64,000 nt of DNA from Candidatus Vicinibacter proximus (GTDB taxonomy: Bacteria; Bacteroidota; Bacteroidia; Chitinophagales; Saprospiraceae). A program made the position numbers and the translations under genes. This document shows, one piece after another, positions 1 through 8,289 of this stretch. The notes beneath the pieces are model-generated. The model was not told the DNA's origin and made no database searches. It saw nothing but the letters and a program-made list of their open reading frames with translations. Where the stretch lies: NCBI GenBank assembly GCA_016713905.1, contig JADJOE010000001.1, forward strand, positions 1,117,001-1,181,000, read 5' to 3'. Every line of letters begins with the position of its first letter. Position 1 is the first letter of the stretch.

Positions 1-78
1 ATGTCATTCAATAACCGAGCAGAATACAAGGAGTTTTTGCGCGAATCTTCAGAAATTAAATCCAATATAAATAAGTAA
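1..78 (+). CDS. Possible 3' end of a gene entering from the left
   Basis: An open frame runs from the first base to a TAA at 76-78 and encodes 25 residues beginning MSFNNRAEYK. It may be the tail of a longer gene whose start lies outside the window, or a chance reading frame. Nothing in it identifies a family. It is convergent with the minus-strand gene that ends at 101. Confidence 0.25.
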   Translation: MSFNNRAEYKEFLRESSEIKSNINK

Positions 79-100
79 TAATCCATCCTTGATATAACAT

Positions 101-630
101 CTACACTTTGTAAAATTGCATCAATAGCAAAAAACGTGTGTCATCATTATAATAAATTTGGATGATTTCAATTTTTTCTTTTTCCGAAAGTACTCTAGAC
201 TGATACATTAATAAAACCGAATAAGCACCTTTTAAATACTTATCATCAGCATAGCAACTATCTACAATAGTCAAAAATCTATTTTTGCGGATTTTATATA
301 TTTAAATTTGCATGAAAGACTTAGTGATAATAAAATAGATTTTAATCCAGAACAGTATGAAAGTTCATGTGAGCTTAATTTGGTGATATTTGAAAGATTA
401 TATTTGTAAACATGAATAATAAAATTATTTATGATTGGGTTCAAAAAAACACATTCAATATTAAAATAAAGTTTATCAATTTCTTTTTGAATCGCCAAAC
501 ATTTTGATTCAGTCAATGTAGTGTCAGAAAGTAAATTAATTAAAATATTTACAGATTCATTTGTCTTTTTTTCTTGTGCATTGCAACTAGTAATTGAAGC
601 AAATAAAATTAAAAACAGATATTTTTTCAT
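101..630 (-). pseudogene. Small lipoprotein gene with one apparent frameshift
   Basis: The start at 630 gives a lipoprotein signal, MKKYLFLILFASITSC, with the lipobox Cys at residue 16. The longer in-frame start at 651 would put residues in front of the signal and is less likely. The frame closes at 271, but coding-like sequence continues in another frame from about 300 down to a TAG at 101-103. It encodes about 65 more residues, including SCYADDKYLKGAYSV and LSEKEKIEIIQIYYND. The switch falls in an AT-only stretch near 295-305, so a single-base indel would restore a protein of about 175 residues. The family is not recognised. It starts 11 bases after the HExxH gene (642-1724) and is probably co-transcribed with it. 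Either a sequencing error or true decay could explain the break. Confidence 0.5.
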
Positions 631-641
631 AACATTAAATA

Positions 642-1724
642 TTATTTCCATTGTTTACCTTGAAATATATTGTTAAAATCAAATGACCAATCCTCAGTAT
701 CATAAACATTTACTTTTGCCTTTTTTTGAATTTCTAAACACTTATCTTCTTCATACCTATATCCATTTGATCGCCAATATGGTGAACCATCTTTTTTCTG
801 CTCATACCTGTCTACATCATCATAAGGATCAAATTTATATAGTTTTCCATCATCGCTTATCTCAAACCATTTAGGGTAATAATCTTTATCACAATCTGAA
901 TATGGACCATCAGTTTCATTATTACAACCTGAGTTATCTGGATTGTACCCATTCGGCCAAAAGTACTCAGCAAGTGTGATATGATGATTTTCATGGGCTA
1001 AAACTTCTACAAACGCATGTATTCCTACGTTATTTGTATACCCTGGTTTTTCTGATATTAATTGTCTATATACGCAACTACGATCTCCCTTAGCTTGGAC
1101 ACAAGCAATAACATCTTTCTTGCAAACCTTTATTATTTCACTTAAAGTTAAATATTTTAAACTGCTTATTTTCTTTTTATCCACAATCTGCTTCCAATAA
1201 TATGACCAATTTGGTTCTTCCGGATGCCAAAAATTGGGTTCATCTTTTAGAAAAAGACCTGAGCTTTTTTTATTGGGTCTGATGTCTGTGGAGTAGACTG
1301 AATTATTGTATTTGTCTGTAAGCCTAATGGTTCCGTTCTTGGAGCCAAACTCCTCATTGTACTGTGGTAGTGCATATTGAGGAATAAATCCCTTATCTGT
1401 CAGGGAAGAAGCGGATTCAAGTGTCCATTTATTTTGATAGCCTGATCCGCTGCCAGATCCGAGACCCCATTCATAGGGTTCCGATGGGGTAAAATCAAAT
1501 CCCTTGACATCGATCCACATTATTTCTTTGCCACTGATGACAACTTTCCAGGCTTTTTGATTTCCTACTACTTTTTCTATCCACATACCTAAAGAACACT
1601 CCACCTGATTACCTCCAGGGAGAGGAGCGGTCTCCGGTACTTGTGCAGGAATATAATGGACAATGCTGAGCATAACTAAGGCAATATACGTTTTCTTAAC
1701 TACTTTAAAGAACGGATGCAACAT
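642..1724 (-). CDS. Secreted protein with HExxH zinc-protease-like motif
   Basis: The 360-residue protein begins with a basic region and a hydrophobic segment ending ...VHYIPAQ, a plausible signal peptide, so it should be exported. Near residue 245 it carries VLAHENHHITLAEYF, which contains HExxH (HENHH), the zinc-binding and catalytic motif of gluzincin and metzincin peptidases. Downstream there is a Cys/Asp-rich stretch (NNETDGPYSDCDKDY) that could bind metal or form disulfides. I do not recognise the overall family, so the peptidase role rests on this one motif. A chance HExxH remains possible. There is no T9SS sorting domain. The next gene downstream on the same strand is the small lipoprotein at 101-630. 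Confidence 0.7.
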   Translation of the reverse strand: MLHPFFKVVKKTYIALVMLSIVHYIPAQVPETAPLPGGNQVECSLGMWIEKVVGNQKAWKVVISGKEIMWIDVKGFDFTPSEPYEWGLGSGSGSGYQNKWTLESASSLTDKGFIPQYALPQYNEEFGSKNGTIRLTDKYNNSVYSTDIRPNKKSSGLFLKDEPNFWHPEEPNWSYYWKQIVDKKKISSLKYLTLSEIIKVCKKDVIACVQAKGDRSCVYRQLISEKPGYTNNVGIHAFVEVLAHENHHITLAEYFWPNGYNPDNSGCNNETDGPYSDCDKDYYPKWFEISDDGKLYKFDPYDDVDRYEQKKDGSPYWRSNGYRYEEDKCLEIQKKAKVNVYDTEDWSFDFNNIFQGKQWK

Positions 1725-1754
1725 AATAATGATTTAATTGTGTGTGAATGCTTT

Positions 1755-1850
1755 TTATTTTTTTAGAAATTTTTTCATAACGACTTCACCATTGGTGGTT
1801 TTGAACTTTATGAAATAGATGCCTGGAGTTAAGAATCCAATTTCTTCACG
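1755..1850 (-). pseudogene. Relic of a T9SS C-terminal sorting domain
   Basis: Read on the minus strand, about 28 codons ending in TAA at 1755-1757 encode GFLTPGIYFIKFKTTNGEVV followed by MKKFLKK. This has the typical end of a type A T9SS sorting domain (PGIYFIK...G....KK). The frame meets a stop just upstream, where the REP repeats begin, so the body of the gene is gone. It is probably the stump of a secreted-protein gene cut off by the repeat array. Confidence 0.45.
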
Positions 1851-1886
1851 TGCATTTTAATTGGTACTGTTTTTAATCACCGTAAT

Positions 1887-2264
1887 GTTTGACGCTAGGA
1901 AGTATGACTGAACGATCTCTGTTTCAAGAGAGTATCGTGCGACAGCACGATAAGTGAAGGAACCCTGCCTGACTGCGTCGGCAGGCAGGCGCGAAAGCGG
2001 CTAACGTACACTATATTAGGTTCTGGTTTTAATCGCCGTAATGTTTGACGCTGGGAAGCATCAAACAACCCTGGTTATTTCGAGCTTCCCAGCTTGAAAT
2101 TCATGTGCATTTTAATTGGTACTGTTTTTAATCGCCGTAATGTTTGACGCTGGGAAGCATCAAACAACCCTGGTTATTTCGAGCTTCCTAGCTTGAAATT
2201 CACGTACGTTTTAATTGGTACTATTTTAAATAAACGTAATGTTTGGCGCTGGGAAGCATCAAAC
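1887..2264. repeat. REP/REPIN-like palindrome array, left of the RAYT gene
   Basis: Two palindrome types recur. Type A has 10-base arms GTTTGACGCT and AGCATCAAAC around a GGGA loop (2043-2066, 2142-2165, degenerate at 2241-2264). Type B has arms ATTTCGAGCT and AGCTTGAAAT around TCCC (2077-2100, 2176-2199). B read on the other strand has the same GCTGGGAAGC core as A, so A and B are inverted copies joined by AACCCTGGTT, as in REPIN/BIME doublets. Units at 2043, 2142 and 2241 repeat with an exact 99-base period. A half copy at 1887 is interrupted by the structured element at 1901-2006. The RAYT transposase gene follows directly. Confidence 0.75.
1901..2006. repeat. Structured ~105-bp repeat, copy 1
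   Basis: This copy starts inside a REP half-site and ends in CTAACG. It can form consecutive hairpins: ATCGTGC/GCACGAT, CCTGCC/GGCAGG, and a CGC-GAAA-GCG stem with a GNRA-type loop. Two further copies lie at 3047-3149 and 3200-3305. The sequence is more GC-rich than its surroundings. Confidence 0.65.
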
Positions 2265-2372
2265 AACCGGCTGAGAAACATCAAACAACCCAAGTTATTC
2301 AGGCTTTCCAATTTGATATTTCTCAATTTTTTCAGTTTCTATTAAAATTAGAATTATTAATTTTACGAGACT

Positions 2373-2879
2373 ATGACTTACACAATCTACAGGAATATAT
2401 ACTATTCCACATTCACTATCTATCAGTGGAAGAAGCTTTTAAAAAATGAAAAGTATATAGAATTAGTGCTGGACTGTTTGGTCTTTTTATATAAAAATAA
2501 TAGATGCTTAATTTTTGCATTTGTTATTATGCCAGATCATATCCATCTTATATATGAAGTGTTAGAACCAAATTCAAACGAAAACTTTAAACATAATTTT
2601 TTAAGCTACACAGCGCATCAGTTTTCAAAAAAAATGAGTAGTGAAATGAAAGAAGAATTTTTAGTAAATAAATCAAAAAGAAAATACCAATTTTGGAAAT
2701 CTCCCTCATTAAGTGTAGAAATAGTCAGTCCTAAATTTCTAATTCAAAAATTTAACTATTTACATGATAATCCAAGAAGAGCTGGACTCGTGGAAGATAA
2801 TTTGAATTACAAATATTGTTCATATAGTTCTTATGAACTGGGTGCCCCTCAATTTGATTTTTTAACATTGTTTTTGTGA
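2373..2879 (+). CDS. REP-associated tyrosine transposase (RAYT, Y1 family)
   Basis: The 168-residue protein belongs to the Y1/IS200-like HUH transposase fold. The HUH motif is seen in FVIMPDHIHLIYE (His-Ile-His near residue 57). The expected catalytic Tyr lies in QKFNYLHDNPRRAGLVED, a block typical of RAYT proteins, followed by YKYCSYSSYE. RAYTs cut and join single-stranded REP palindromes and are normally single-copy and non-mobile themselves. The gene is flanked on both sides by REP doublets (1887-2264 and 2935-3415), which is the expected REPtron arrangement. The length is close to family size and both key motifs are present, so it may be functional. The start at 2373 is the first ATG of the frame, and the N-terminus is the least certain part. 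Confidence 0.85.
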   Translation: MTYTIYRNIYYSTFTIYQWKKLLKNEKYIELVLDCLVFLYKNNRCLIFAFVIMPDHIHLIYEVLEPNSNENFKHNFLSYTAHQFSKKMSSEMKEEFLVNKSKRKYQFWKSPSLSVEIVSPKFLIQKFNYLHDNPRRAGLVEDNLNYKYCSYSSYELGAPQFDFLTLFL

Positions 2880-3046
2880 TGGTAAGTTTGGGATTCCTAA
2901 TGCAATGTTTAATGTGTATCTGCATTAATGCAATGTTTGACTCTAACCAGCATCAAACAACCATTGTTATTTCGAGCTTCCTAGCTTGAAATTCACGTAC
3001 GTTTTAAATGGTACTACTTTTAATTACCGTAATGTTTGACGCTGGG

Positions 3047-3149
3047 ATGACTGAACGATCTCTGCTTCAGCAGAGTATCGTGCGACAGCACGATAAGAGA
3101 AGGAACCCTGCCTGACTGTGTCGGCAGGCAGGCGCGAAAGCGGCTAACG
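3047..3149. repeat. Structured ~105-bp repeat, copy 2
   Basis: This copy is nearly identical to copy 1. The hairpins are CTCTGC-TTCA-GCAGAG (perfect here), ATCGTGC/GCACGAT, CCTGCC/GGCAGG and CGC-GAAA-GCG, ending in CTAACG. Like copy 1 it interrupts a GTTTGACGCTGGGA REP half-site. Confidence 0.65.
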
Positions 3150-3199
3150 TACACTATATTAGGTTCTGGTTTTAATCGCCGTAATGTTTGACGCTGGGA

Positions 3200-3305
3200 A
3201 GTATGACCGAACGATCTCTGCTTCAACAGAGTATCGTGCTACAGCACGATAAGTGAAGGAACCCTGCCTGACTGCGTCGGCAGGCAGGCGCGAAAGCGGC
3301 TAACG
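3200..3305. repeat. Structured ~105-bp repeat, copy 3
   Basis: This is the third copy. One hairpin loop reads TACA where copies 1 and 2 have GACA, and the flanking stem ATCGTGC/GCACGAT is kept. The change is confined to the loop. It again follows a GTTTGACGCTGGGA half-site (3186 onward). Confidence 0.65.
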
Positions 3306-3511
3306 GGAGAATTGAAGAATGAGAGAATTTGAAAATTAGTCGATTAGTATTCACGTAAATTTTAATTAGTACTGCTTTAAATAAACGTAATGTTTGACGC
3401 TGGGAAGCATCAAACGACCACAACATTATTACAAATTAGCTCATTTTCAAATTTGCAAATTCTCTAATTCTCCTAATTTTTTCCTTACTTTAGATCATAA
3501 TTCATAAGACA

Positions 3512-4657
3512 ATGACCAAAAAGGCACTGCTATTTTTACCAATAGCTTTAATGATCAGTCCTCTGATTGTCCTTGCACAATCAGATTTTTGCAAGCAACT
3601 CAACCAAGCTGGTTTGATTTTTTGCGATGATTTTGAATCTACTCAGGCCATATCTTCACGATATTTCGAATACAACAACAACAATGGAGATTTTGTGCCA
3701 CTTGGCGGTCTGGGGCGTAATTCCTCAACAGGCATGAGGGTAAGATGGCAACCAGGTGAAGTAGGTGCAGGGAGTTTGTCAAAATCTTTTGGGCGTACAC
3801 CTTCCACTTACATAGGTAAAAATGCTTCTCTTCCCGACAGCACTTTCAAGGAGGTTTATTGGCGCATGGATGTCCGGCATCAGGAGGGATGGATGGGCGG
3901 AGGCCCGGCTAAACTTTCACGCGCACTCACTATGGCCAATGGCAACTGGGCCACAGGTGCCATGGCTCATATGTGGTCCGGTGGACAGGGAGATTTTTAT
4001 TTGGGAATGGATCCGGCAACGGGAATTGATGCCAGTGGCAAGCTGGTGAGTACCAAATACAATGACTTTGCGAATCTTCGGTGGCTGGGCTTTAAAGCAG
4101 GCAATATTCCATTGTACAGTTCTGAACGAGTAGGCGAATGGTTTTGTATTGAAGGACATGTCAGGTTAAATACGCCCGGCAAAAGCGATGGCGTATTTGA
4201 GTTCTGGATCAACGACACCCTTCAGGCCGGTAGCTATTCCCTCAACTGGCATGGCAACTGGAATGCGGATGAAAGGAATTATGGAATCAACGCCATTTTC
4301 TTTGAAAATTATTGGAATGCCGGGTCCCCTGTCTTGCAGGAAAGGTATTTCGATAATTTGGTAATTGCGACTTCCAAAATATCCTGCAAATCTGCTACCA
4401 CGCACGCCAAAGAAGCTACGCCCATACACTGCAAAGTCTGGCAAGATCCACAACATTTGAATTGGCCGTCAGACCTTGCCCCGAATTCTACGTTGAAGAT
4501 ATATTCACTTTTTGGTCAATTGGTCTTGCAGCCGCCATTAAATATTTCAGGTAAACTTAATCTGGCAGAATTGCCACTTCCAGCAGGTATTTATCTCTAT
4601 CAGTTGAGTGGTTTGTCCTGTGGAACTTTAACAGGTAAGCTGATATTGCATCCATAG
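3512..4657 (+). CDS. Secreted jelly-roll (polysaccharide-lyase/LamG-like) protein, T9SS cargo
   Basis: The 381-residue protein has a clear signal peptide, MTKKALLFLPIALMISP to VLAQ. The mature N-terminus (FCDDFES) and the blocks VYWRMDVRHQEGW, GEWFCIEGHVRLN and GVFEFWINDT resemble the concanavalin A-like beta-sandwich found in bacterial polysaccharide lyases and LamG-type lectins. The last ~75 residues (LKIYSLFGQLVLQPP, LPLPAGIYLYQL...GKLILHP) form a type A T9SS sorting domain, so the protein is exported through the outer membrane and anchored or released there. The substrate cannot be read from the sequence and catalytic residues are not assigned. It stands alone between the REP array and a gene-free stretch. 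Confidence 0.75.
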   Translation: MTKKALLFLPIALMISPLIVLAQSDFCKQLNQAGLIFCDDFESTQAISSRYFEYNNNNGDFVPLGGLGRNSSTGMRVRWQPGEVGAGSLSKSFGRTPSTYIGKNASLPDSTFKEVYWRMDVRHQEGWMGGGPAKLSRALTMANGNWATGAMAHMWSGGQGDFYLGMDPATGIDASGKLVSTKYNDFANLRWLGFKAGNIPLYSSERVGEWFCIEGHVRLNTPGKSDGVFEFWINDTLQAGSYSLNWHGNWNADERNYGINAIFFENYWNAGSPVLQERYFDNLVIATSKISCKSATTHAKEATPIHCKVWQDPQHLNWPSDLAPNSTLKIYSLFGQLVLQPPLNISGKLNLAELPLPAGIYLYQLSGLSCGTLTGKLILHP

Positions 4658-5079
4658 ATTATTTCACACCTAAAAAACGTTTAGGCAAAAAGGATTAATA
4701 AATTAGAGAAGGTAGTAATATTAACCAATTGGAAATTGAGCAATAAATAAATTTATTAATAAAGTAAATATTTCGTATAATTGTGAAGTGAATCAAGGAA
4801 TATGAAAAAGTAAACACAAAGTGAGCCTGGAATTATTATAAAAAGTATAAAATTTTTGAAGGACCAAACATTTAAAGCGGTCCTGAATTTTGCTTATATG
4901 GGTTTATATAACCATGTCGTAAACAATTCGTTTTACATTTAAATGGTTAATGGTTCGATTTATAGTTATGGCTTCTAAGCTTGACTTGTGGAAGAAACGA
5001 TAGTGATAAAATTTACAGCTTTGGATTATCATTGATTCATATTTTAGTAGAAAGAATTAAAATCAAAAAAAATCGTCGG
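4658..5079. other. Gene-free AT-rich stretch
   Basis: No convincing gene, repeat or RNA is seen in these ~420 bases. An open frame extends upstream from the next gene to 4981, but its first 33 codons lack signal-peptide character and are treated as non-coding. Confidence 0.5.
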
Positions 5080-6525
5080 ATGAAAATACAAATAATTCCA
5101 TTCATTTTTAGCTTAGTATTTAGTATACAATTATTTTCACAGTCATGCCCAACTGGGGATATTTACTTCACAAAACAATCTGAAATTAATACATTTAGGC
5201 AGTTATATCCAAATTGCAAGGAAATTGCAGGATCGGTTTATATTTCTGAAAATTCAGTAAGAAATTTAGATTCATTGGTGAATATCGAAGCAATTAAGGG
5301 GGATCTGAAAATTGGTAATGCTGATGTACTTACAAGCGTTAGCGGTCTGCGAAACCTAAAAAGTGTAGGTAAGAATTTTGCAATAGAGTATAATGACATA
5401 TTAACTAACTTAAATGGATTATCATTACTAGAGTCAATTGGGGGGAGTCTTACAATTAGGAGTAATCTTTTATTATCAGATCTTAAGGGAATGGTTAAGC
5501 TTAAAAGTATTAAACTTGGCATAAGCATTGAAAATAATGCACAGTTGAAAGAATTATTTTCAAATAATCTTATTACAAGAATTAACAATGGATTGAATAT
5601 TTGGAATAACAAGAAATTAAAATCTTTAAATGGATTAAGCAACATTCGATCTATTAATGGTGATTTATCTATTGGTTACAATATTTCGCTTACGGATTTA
5701 AGTGTATTAACAACAATTGATACCTTAATAGGACAAATTAAAATTTCTAATAATGATTCTTTACAATCCATAGCTGGTATAAACATTCTTTCTGGTGAAA
5801 TAGATGGGGTAATTATTAGAAATAACAAATTTTTAAAATCAATTGGAGGATTAAATAAGTTTTTACTATGTGATGGAGAGTTGACTATTGAAGGAAATGA
5901 AAGCTTAAAGACTTTAGATGGACTTCAAGATCTGCAGATTGTAAATGGAGATTTGACCATATATAATAATGCTTCTATCGTGAATTTAAATAGTTTGAAG
6001 AATTTATTATATGTGACAGATGACATTAGTATTGATGACAATAGTCTTTTAGAAGACATTAGTGGTTTAAGGAATTTAAATTATACAATTATTGATAATG
6101 GAAAATTATATTACTTAATCACAGGTCTTTCAATAACCAACAATAGCACAAAATTAAGGATGTGTGCTTTGTCGGCATTTTGTGAGTACCTTTTGGATAG
6201 TGGAACTTCTTCAATTTATGGAAATGGAACGGGTTGTAACACAAAATCAGAAGTGCTAAGTCAATGTCTTACAGATAGTAAAGATAGCAAGAAAAAATCC
6301 AAAAAAACTGATATATTGACTTTAGCTGATGGGAAATTTTTTATTCAATCAAACAACGGTTTGTCTCAAGTAAGTGTTTACTCGAGCTTAGGAGTTAATC
6401 TAATTAAAGTATCAACAAATGATGAGAATTATATACTTGATTTGACGAGATTCCCTTCAGGTATTTATATTTTAGAGCTTTTTACTTTAGATGGTAAAGA
6501 GTATAAAACAGTTTTTAGTAATTAA
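5080..6525 (+). CDS. Secreted LRR-like (receptor L domain type) protein, T9SS cargo
   Basis: The start at 5080 is chosen because it opens a good signal peptide, MKIQIIPFIFSLVFSIQLFSQ. An upstream in-frame ATG would bury it. The body (mature residues ~30-360) is a run of ~23-residue units of the type SVSGLRNLKSVGKNFAIEYN and LNGLSLLESIGGSLTIRSN, the pattern of receptor-L/BspA-like leucine-rich repeats that fold as a right-handed solenoid. Such proteins usually bind other proteins or surfaces. The C-terminus (YSSLGVNLIKVS...FPSGIYILELFTLDGKEYK) is a type A T9SS sorting domain, so it should reach the cell surface. A Lys/Ser-rich linker (DSKDSKKKSKKTD) separates the two. The ligand is unknown. 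The gene precedes the kinase cluster by ~390 bases but need not belong to it. Confidence 0.8.
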   Translation: MKIQIIPFIFSLVFSIQLFSQSCPTGDIYFTKQSEINTFRQLYPNCKEIAGSVYISENSVRNLDSLVNIEAIKGDLKIGNADVLTSVSGLRNLKSVGKNFAIEYNDILTNLNGLSLLESIGGSLTIRSNLLLSDLKGMVKLKSIKLGISIENNAQLKELFSNNLITRINNGLNIWNNKKLKSLNGLSNIRSINGDLSIGYNISLTDLSVLTTIDTLIGQIKISNNDSLQSIAGINILSGEIDGVIIRNNKFLKSIGGLNKFLLCDGELTIEGNESLKTLDGLQDLQIVNGDLTIYNNASIVNLNSLKNLLYVTDDISIDDNSLLEDISGLRNLNYTIIDNGKLYYLITGLSITNNSTKLRMCALSAFCEYLLDSGTSSIYGNGTGCNTKSEVLSQCLTDSKDSKKKSKKTDILTLADGKFFIQSNNGLSQVSVYSSLGVNLIKVSTNDENYILDLTRFPSGIYILELFTLDGKEYKTVFSN

Positions 6526-6729
6526 AAATATTAGACTTTTCTATAATAAGAGGTCAATATCTGTCTGAATGTCAGGGGGCTGGGAACTGATTCCGCCTTA
6601 ATGGCAGTCACAATTCAACGCCATAATTGACCTATAATATAATGGTGAAAAAGCTCAAGTTTTCATATTTCGAGTTGTCATAATCATTGAAATAGGGGGC
6701 AAATTCCTGTGGAATCTAAATGCATATCT

Positions 6730-6825
6730 ATTTATTATAGAAATCCTGTGAATTTCTCTTTTTCATCGGTCTGTTTTATAGTTCCTTAGGATATGCAGAA
6801 ATCAAAGACGCAAGTCGGTCTAGCT
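6730..6825 (-). pseudogene. Decayed fragment of atpC (F-type ATPase epsilon)
   Basis: The stretch from 6760 aligns with the intact atpC of this window (28681-28745) at about 53 of 65 positions by hand, with a one-base gap. Weaker similarity extends left to about 6730. Read on the minus strand it gives DRLASLISA, against DRHAPLISA in the intact gene, then runs into a stop. No atpD lies beside it. It is a relic of a second or transferred copy of atpC. Confidence 0.6.
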
Positions 6826-6897
6826 GAATGATTGTTCATTAAAATGCTTCTCAATTCATTTATTTTCAATTAAATTTAATTTGTAGTACAGAATTTA

Positions 6898-6905
6898 TAT
6901 ATTTG
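6898..6905 (+). promoter_or_regulatory. Candidate -7 box (TATATTTG) for the kinase operon
   Basis: TATATTTG matches the Bacteroidota -7 consensus TAnnTTTG and sits just before the first kinase gene. No TTTG is found at the usual 19-21 base spacing, only one 14 bases upstream. If used, transcription would begin near 6912. That favours the ATG at 6915 or 6927 over the TTG at 6903. Confidence 0.35.
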
Positions 6906-6914
6906 TCGGAAAGA

Positions 6915-8288
6915 ATGCCATTTTTAATGACGCCCGCTTTAATTGATAGAGCTGAGTATAAGACTTATTTTGAGTCAAATAATTCAATCCCGGAGAATAT
7001 AAAATTTTCAGCTGGGGATAAGTTCTACCTTAGTTCAGGTCCATATGAATGTGTGAAGTTCTTAGGTGAAGGCGGTTTTGGTTTAGTATACGAGATAAAA
7101 AATGAATCGGATAATCAGAATTACGCTTTAAAAATCCTGGACTTAGCAACAAAGGATCCTAAAGATTTTGATAATTACAAACGAAGATTCCTTCAGGGGT
7201 TCGATATTGGTCGCCTGAACTCTTCACACCTGGTTTCAAATTATTTCAAAGGAGAGCTTCATGGAAACCCATATATAATTATGGAATTTTGTGAAAACAG
7301 TAATTTAAGATCTAGAATTGGAAATAATCTTGATCAATCGGACTTTAATCAAATCGGAAAAGGTATACTCAAAGGGCTTGCGAGCCTTCATGAAAATGGC
7401 ATAGTTCATAGAGATTTGAAGCCGGAAAATGTTCTCTTTGATTCAAACTTTCAAGCTAAACTTTCCGATTACGATATTTCTATACTTGTTGATCAAAGGC
7501 AAACAATTAGAAACTGGATGGGCCAATTAAGACAAGTTTGGGGTACTTTACCATATGCTCCTCCGGAACAATTGGATGTTTTTAATGGATTTAAATCATT
7601 GACATTTGCAGCCGATATGTTTAGCTTTGGAGTGACAATGTATGAAGTCATTACTAATGGATGCCTTCCTTATGGTTCTTATGAAGAAGTTAAAAGGGAT
7701 CCTGAAAAATACTATGAAAGAATAAAACAGGGCGTACCCATACCAATTACAACATACACCAGGAAGGTGGAACCCGCATGGGTCAATATTATAACTAAAT
7801 GTATTTCTTCTAAAATTCTAAATCGTTACCCCAATGCTTCCGTTGCCTTGAAGGACTTACCTGATTTTGAAGGAACTCTTATAAAACCTGATAAGCAAGA
7901 CAATTTGGAAGGAGTGTGGTTTTTGCAAATCGTGAATGGTTCCGAAAGAGGCAAAATATTCAACTTAAGCCAAATTATAAATATTAAAGGATCAAATAGT
8001 GTTTTATTAGGTTTTACAGAAAGTAAGGAAGATAATACAAATGATATAGGAATTTCCGAATATTATTCAAGGTATATTTCTAGAAGGCAAGCTACTTTAA
8101 TTTTCGAGCTTGGAAAGTGGATGATTAAAGATGGTCAATTTGAATCAAGCGAAAATTTATGGAAATTTTCTAAGAATGGAACATTTGTAAATTCATATGA
8201 GTTACAAGAAAATGAAGCAATGCCTTTACAAGATGGAGATATTATTCAAATTGGTCATGATACTTCATTACAAATCAGATTAAGGTAA
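6915..8288 (+). CDS. Ser/Thr protein kinase with C-terminal FHA domain
   Basis: The ~457-residue protein has an N-terminal Hanks-type kinase domain. The G-loop is LGEGGFGLVY, the ATP-binding Lys is in YALKIL and the catalytic loop is HRDLKPEN. The Mg-binding DFG is altered to DYD (LSDYDIS) but its Asp is kept, and YAPPEQ takes the APE position. The last ~115 residues look like an FHA phosphothreonine-binding domain, with ISRRQATL and NGTFVN in place of the usual SRxH and NGTxVN. There is no membrane segment, so it is cytoplasmic. It should phosphorylate Ser/Thr on partners and dock to a phosphorylated protein. The start is uncertain: ATG 6915 is used, TTG 6903 and ATG 6927 are alternatives. 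One base separates its stop from the next kinase gene. It heads the 6.9-26 kb cluster. Confidence 0.9.
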   Translation: MPFLMTPALIDRAEYKTYFESNNSIPENIKFSAGDKFYLSSGPYECVKFLGEGGFGLVYEIKNESDNQNYALKILDLATKDPKDFDNYKRRFLQGFDIGRLNSSHLVSNYFKGELHGNPYIIMEFCENSNLRSRIGNNLDQSDFNQIGKGILKGLASLHENGIVHRDLKPENVLFDSNFQAKLSDYDISILVDQRQTIRNWMGQLRQVWGTLPYAPPEQLDVFNGFKSLTFAADMFSFGVTMYEVITNGCLPYGSYEEVKRDPEKYYERIKQGVPIPITTYTRKVEPAWVNIITKCISSKILNRYPNASVALKDLPDFEGTLIKPDKQDNLEGVWFLQIVNGSERGKIFNLSQIINIKGSNSVLLGFTESKEDNTNDIGISEYYSRYISRRQATLIFELGKWMIKDGQFESSENLWKFSKNGTFVNSYELQENEAMPLQDGDIIQIGHDTSLQIRLR

Positions 8289-8289
8289 T

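Larger units (their letters stand above)
2935..3415. repeat. REP/REPIN-like palindrome array, right of the RAYT gene
   Basis: The A-B doublet continues after the transposase. A degenerate A is at 2935-2958, spacer AACCATTGTT at 2959-2968 and B at 2969-2992. Further A half-sites start at 3034 and 3186, each interrupted by a structured ~105-bp element, and an intact A is at 3392-3415. Connecting segments repeat the TTTTAATTGGTACTG-like and AATCGCCGTAATG blocks seen at 2101-2141. Confidence 0.7.

Noticed and set aside
1887..2264. CRISPR or tandem tRNA reading of the 99-base period repeats
   Set aside because: No unique spacers, no tRNA cloverleaf, and the palindromes fit REP doublets beside a RAYT gene.
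3020..3426. Two minus-strand open frames in the REP array with a LPTQSGRVPS-like product
   Set aside because: They are translations of the structured repeat and REP palindromes, with repeated peptides and no start or family support.
4981..5079. Longer N-terminus for the LRR-like protein from the ATG-like start at 4981
   Set aside because: The extra 33 codons lack signal-peptide features and would bury the good signal that starts at 5080.
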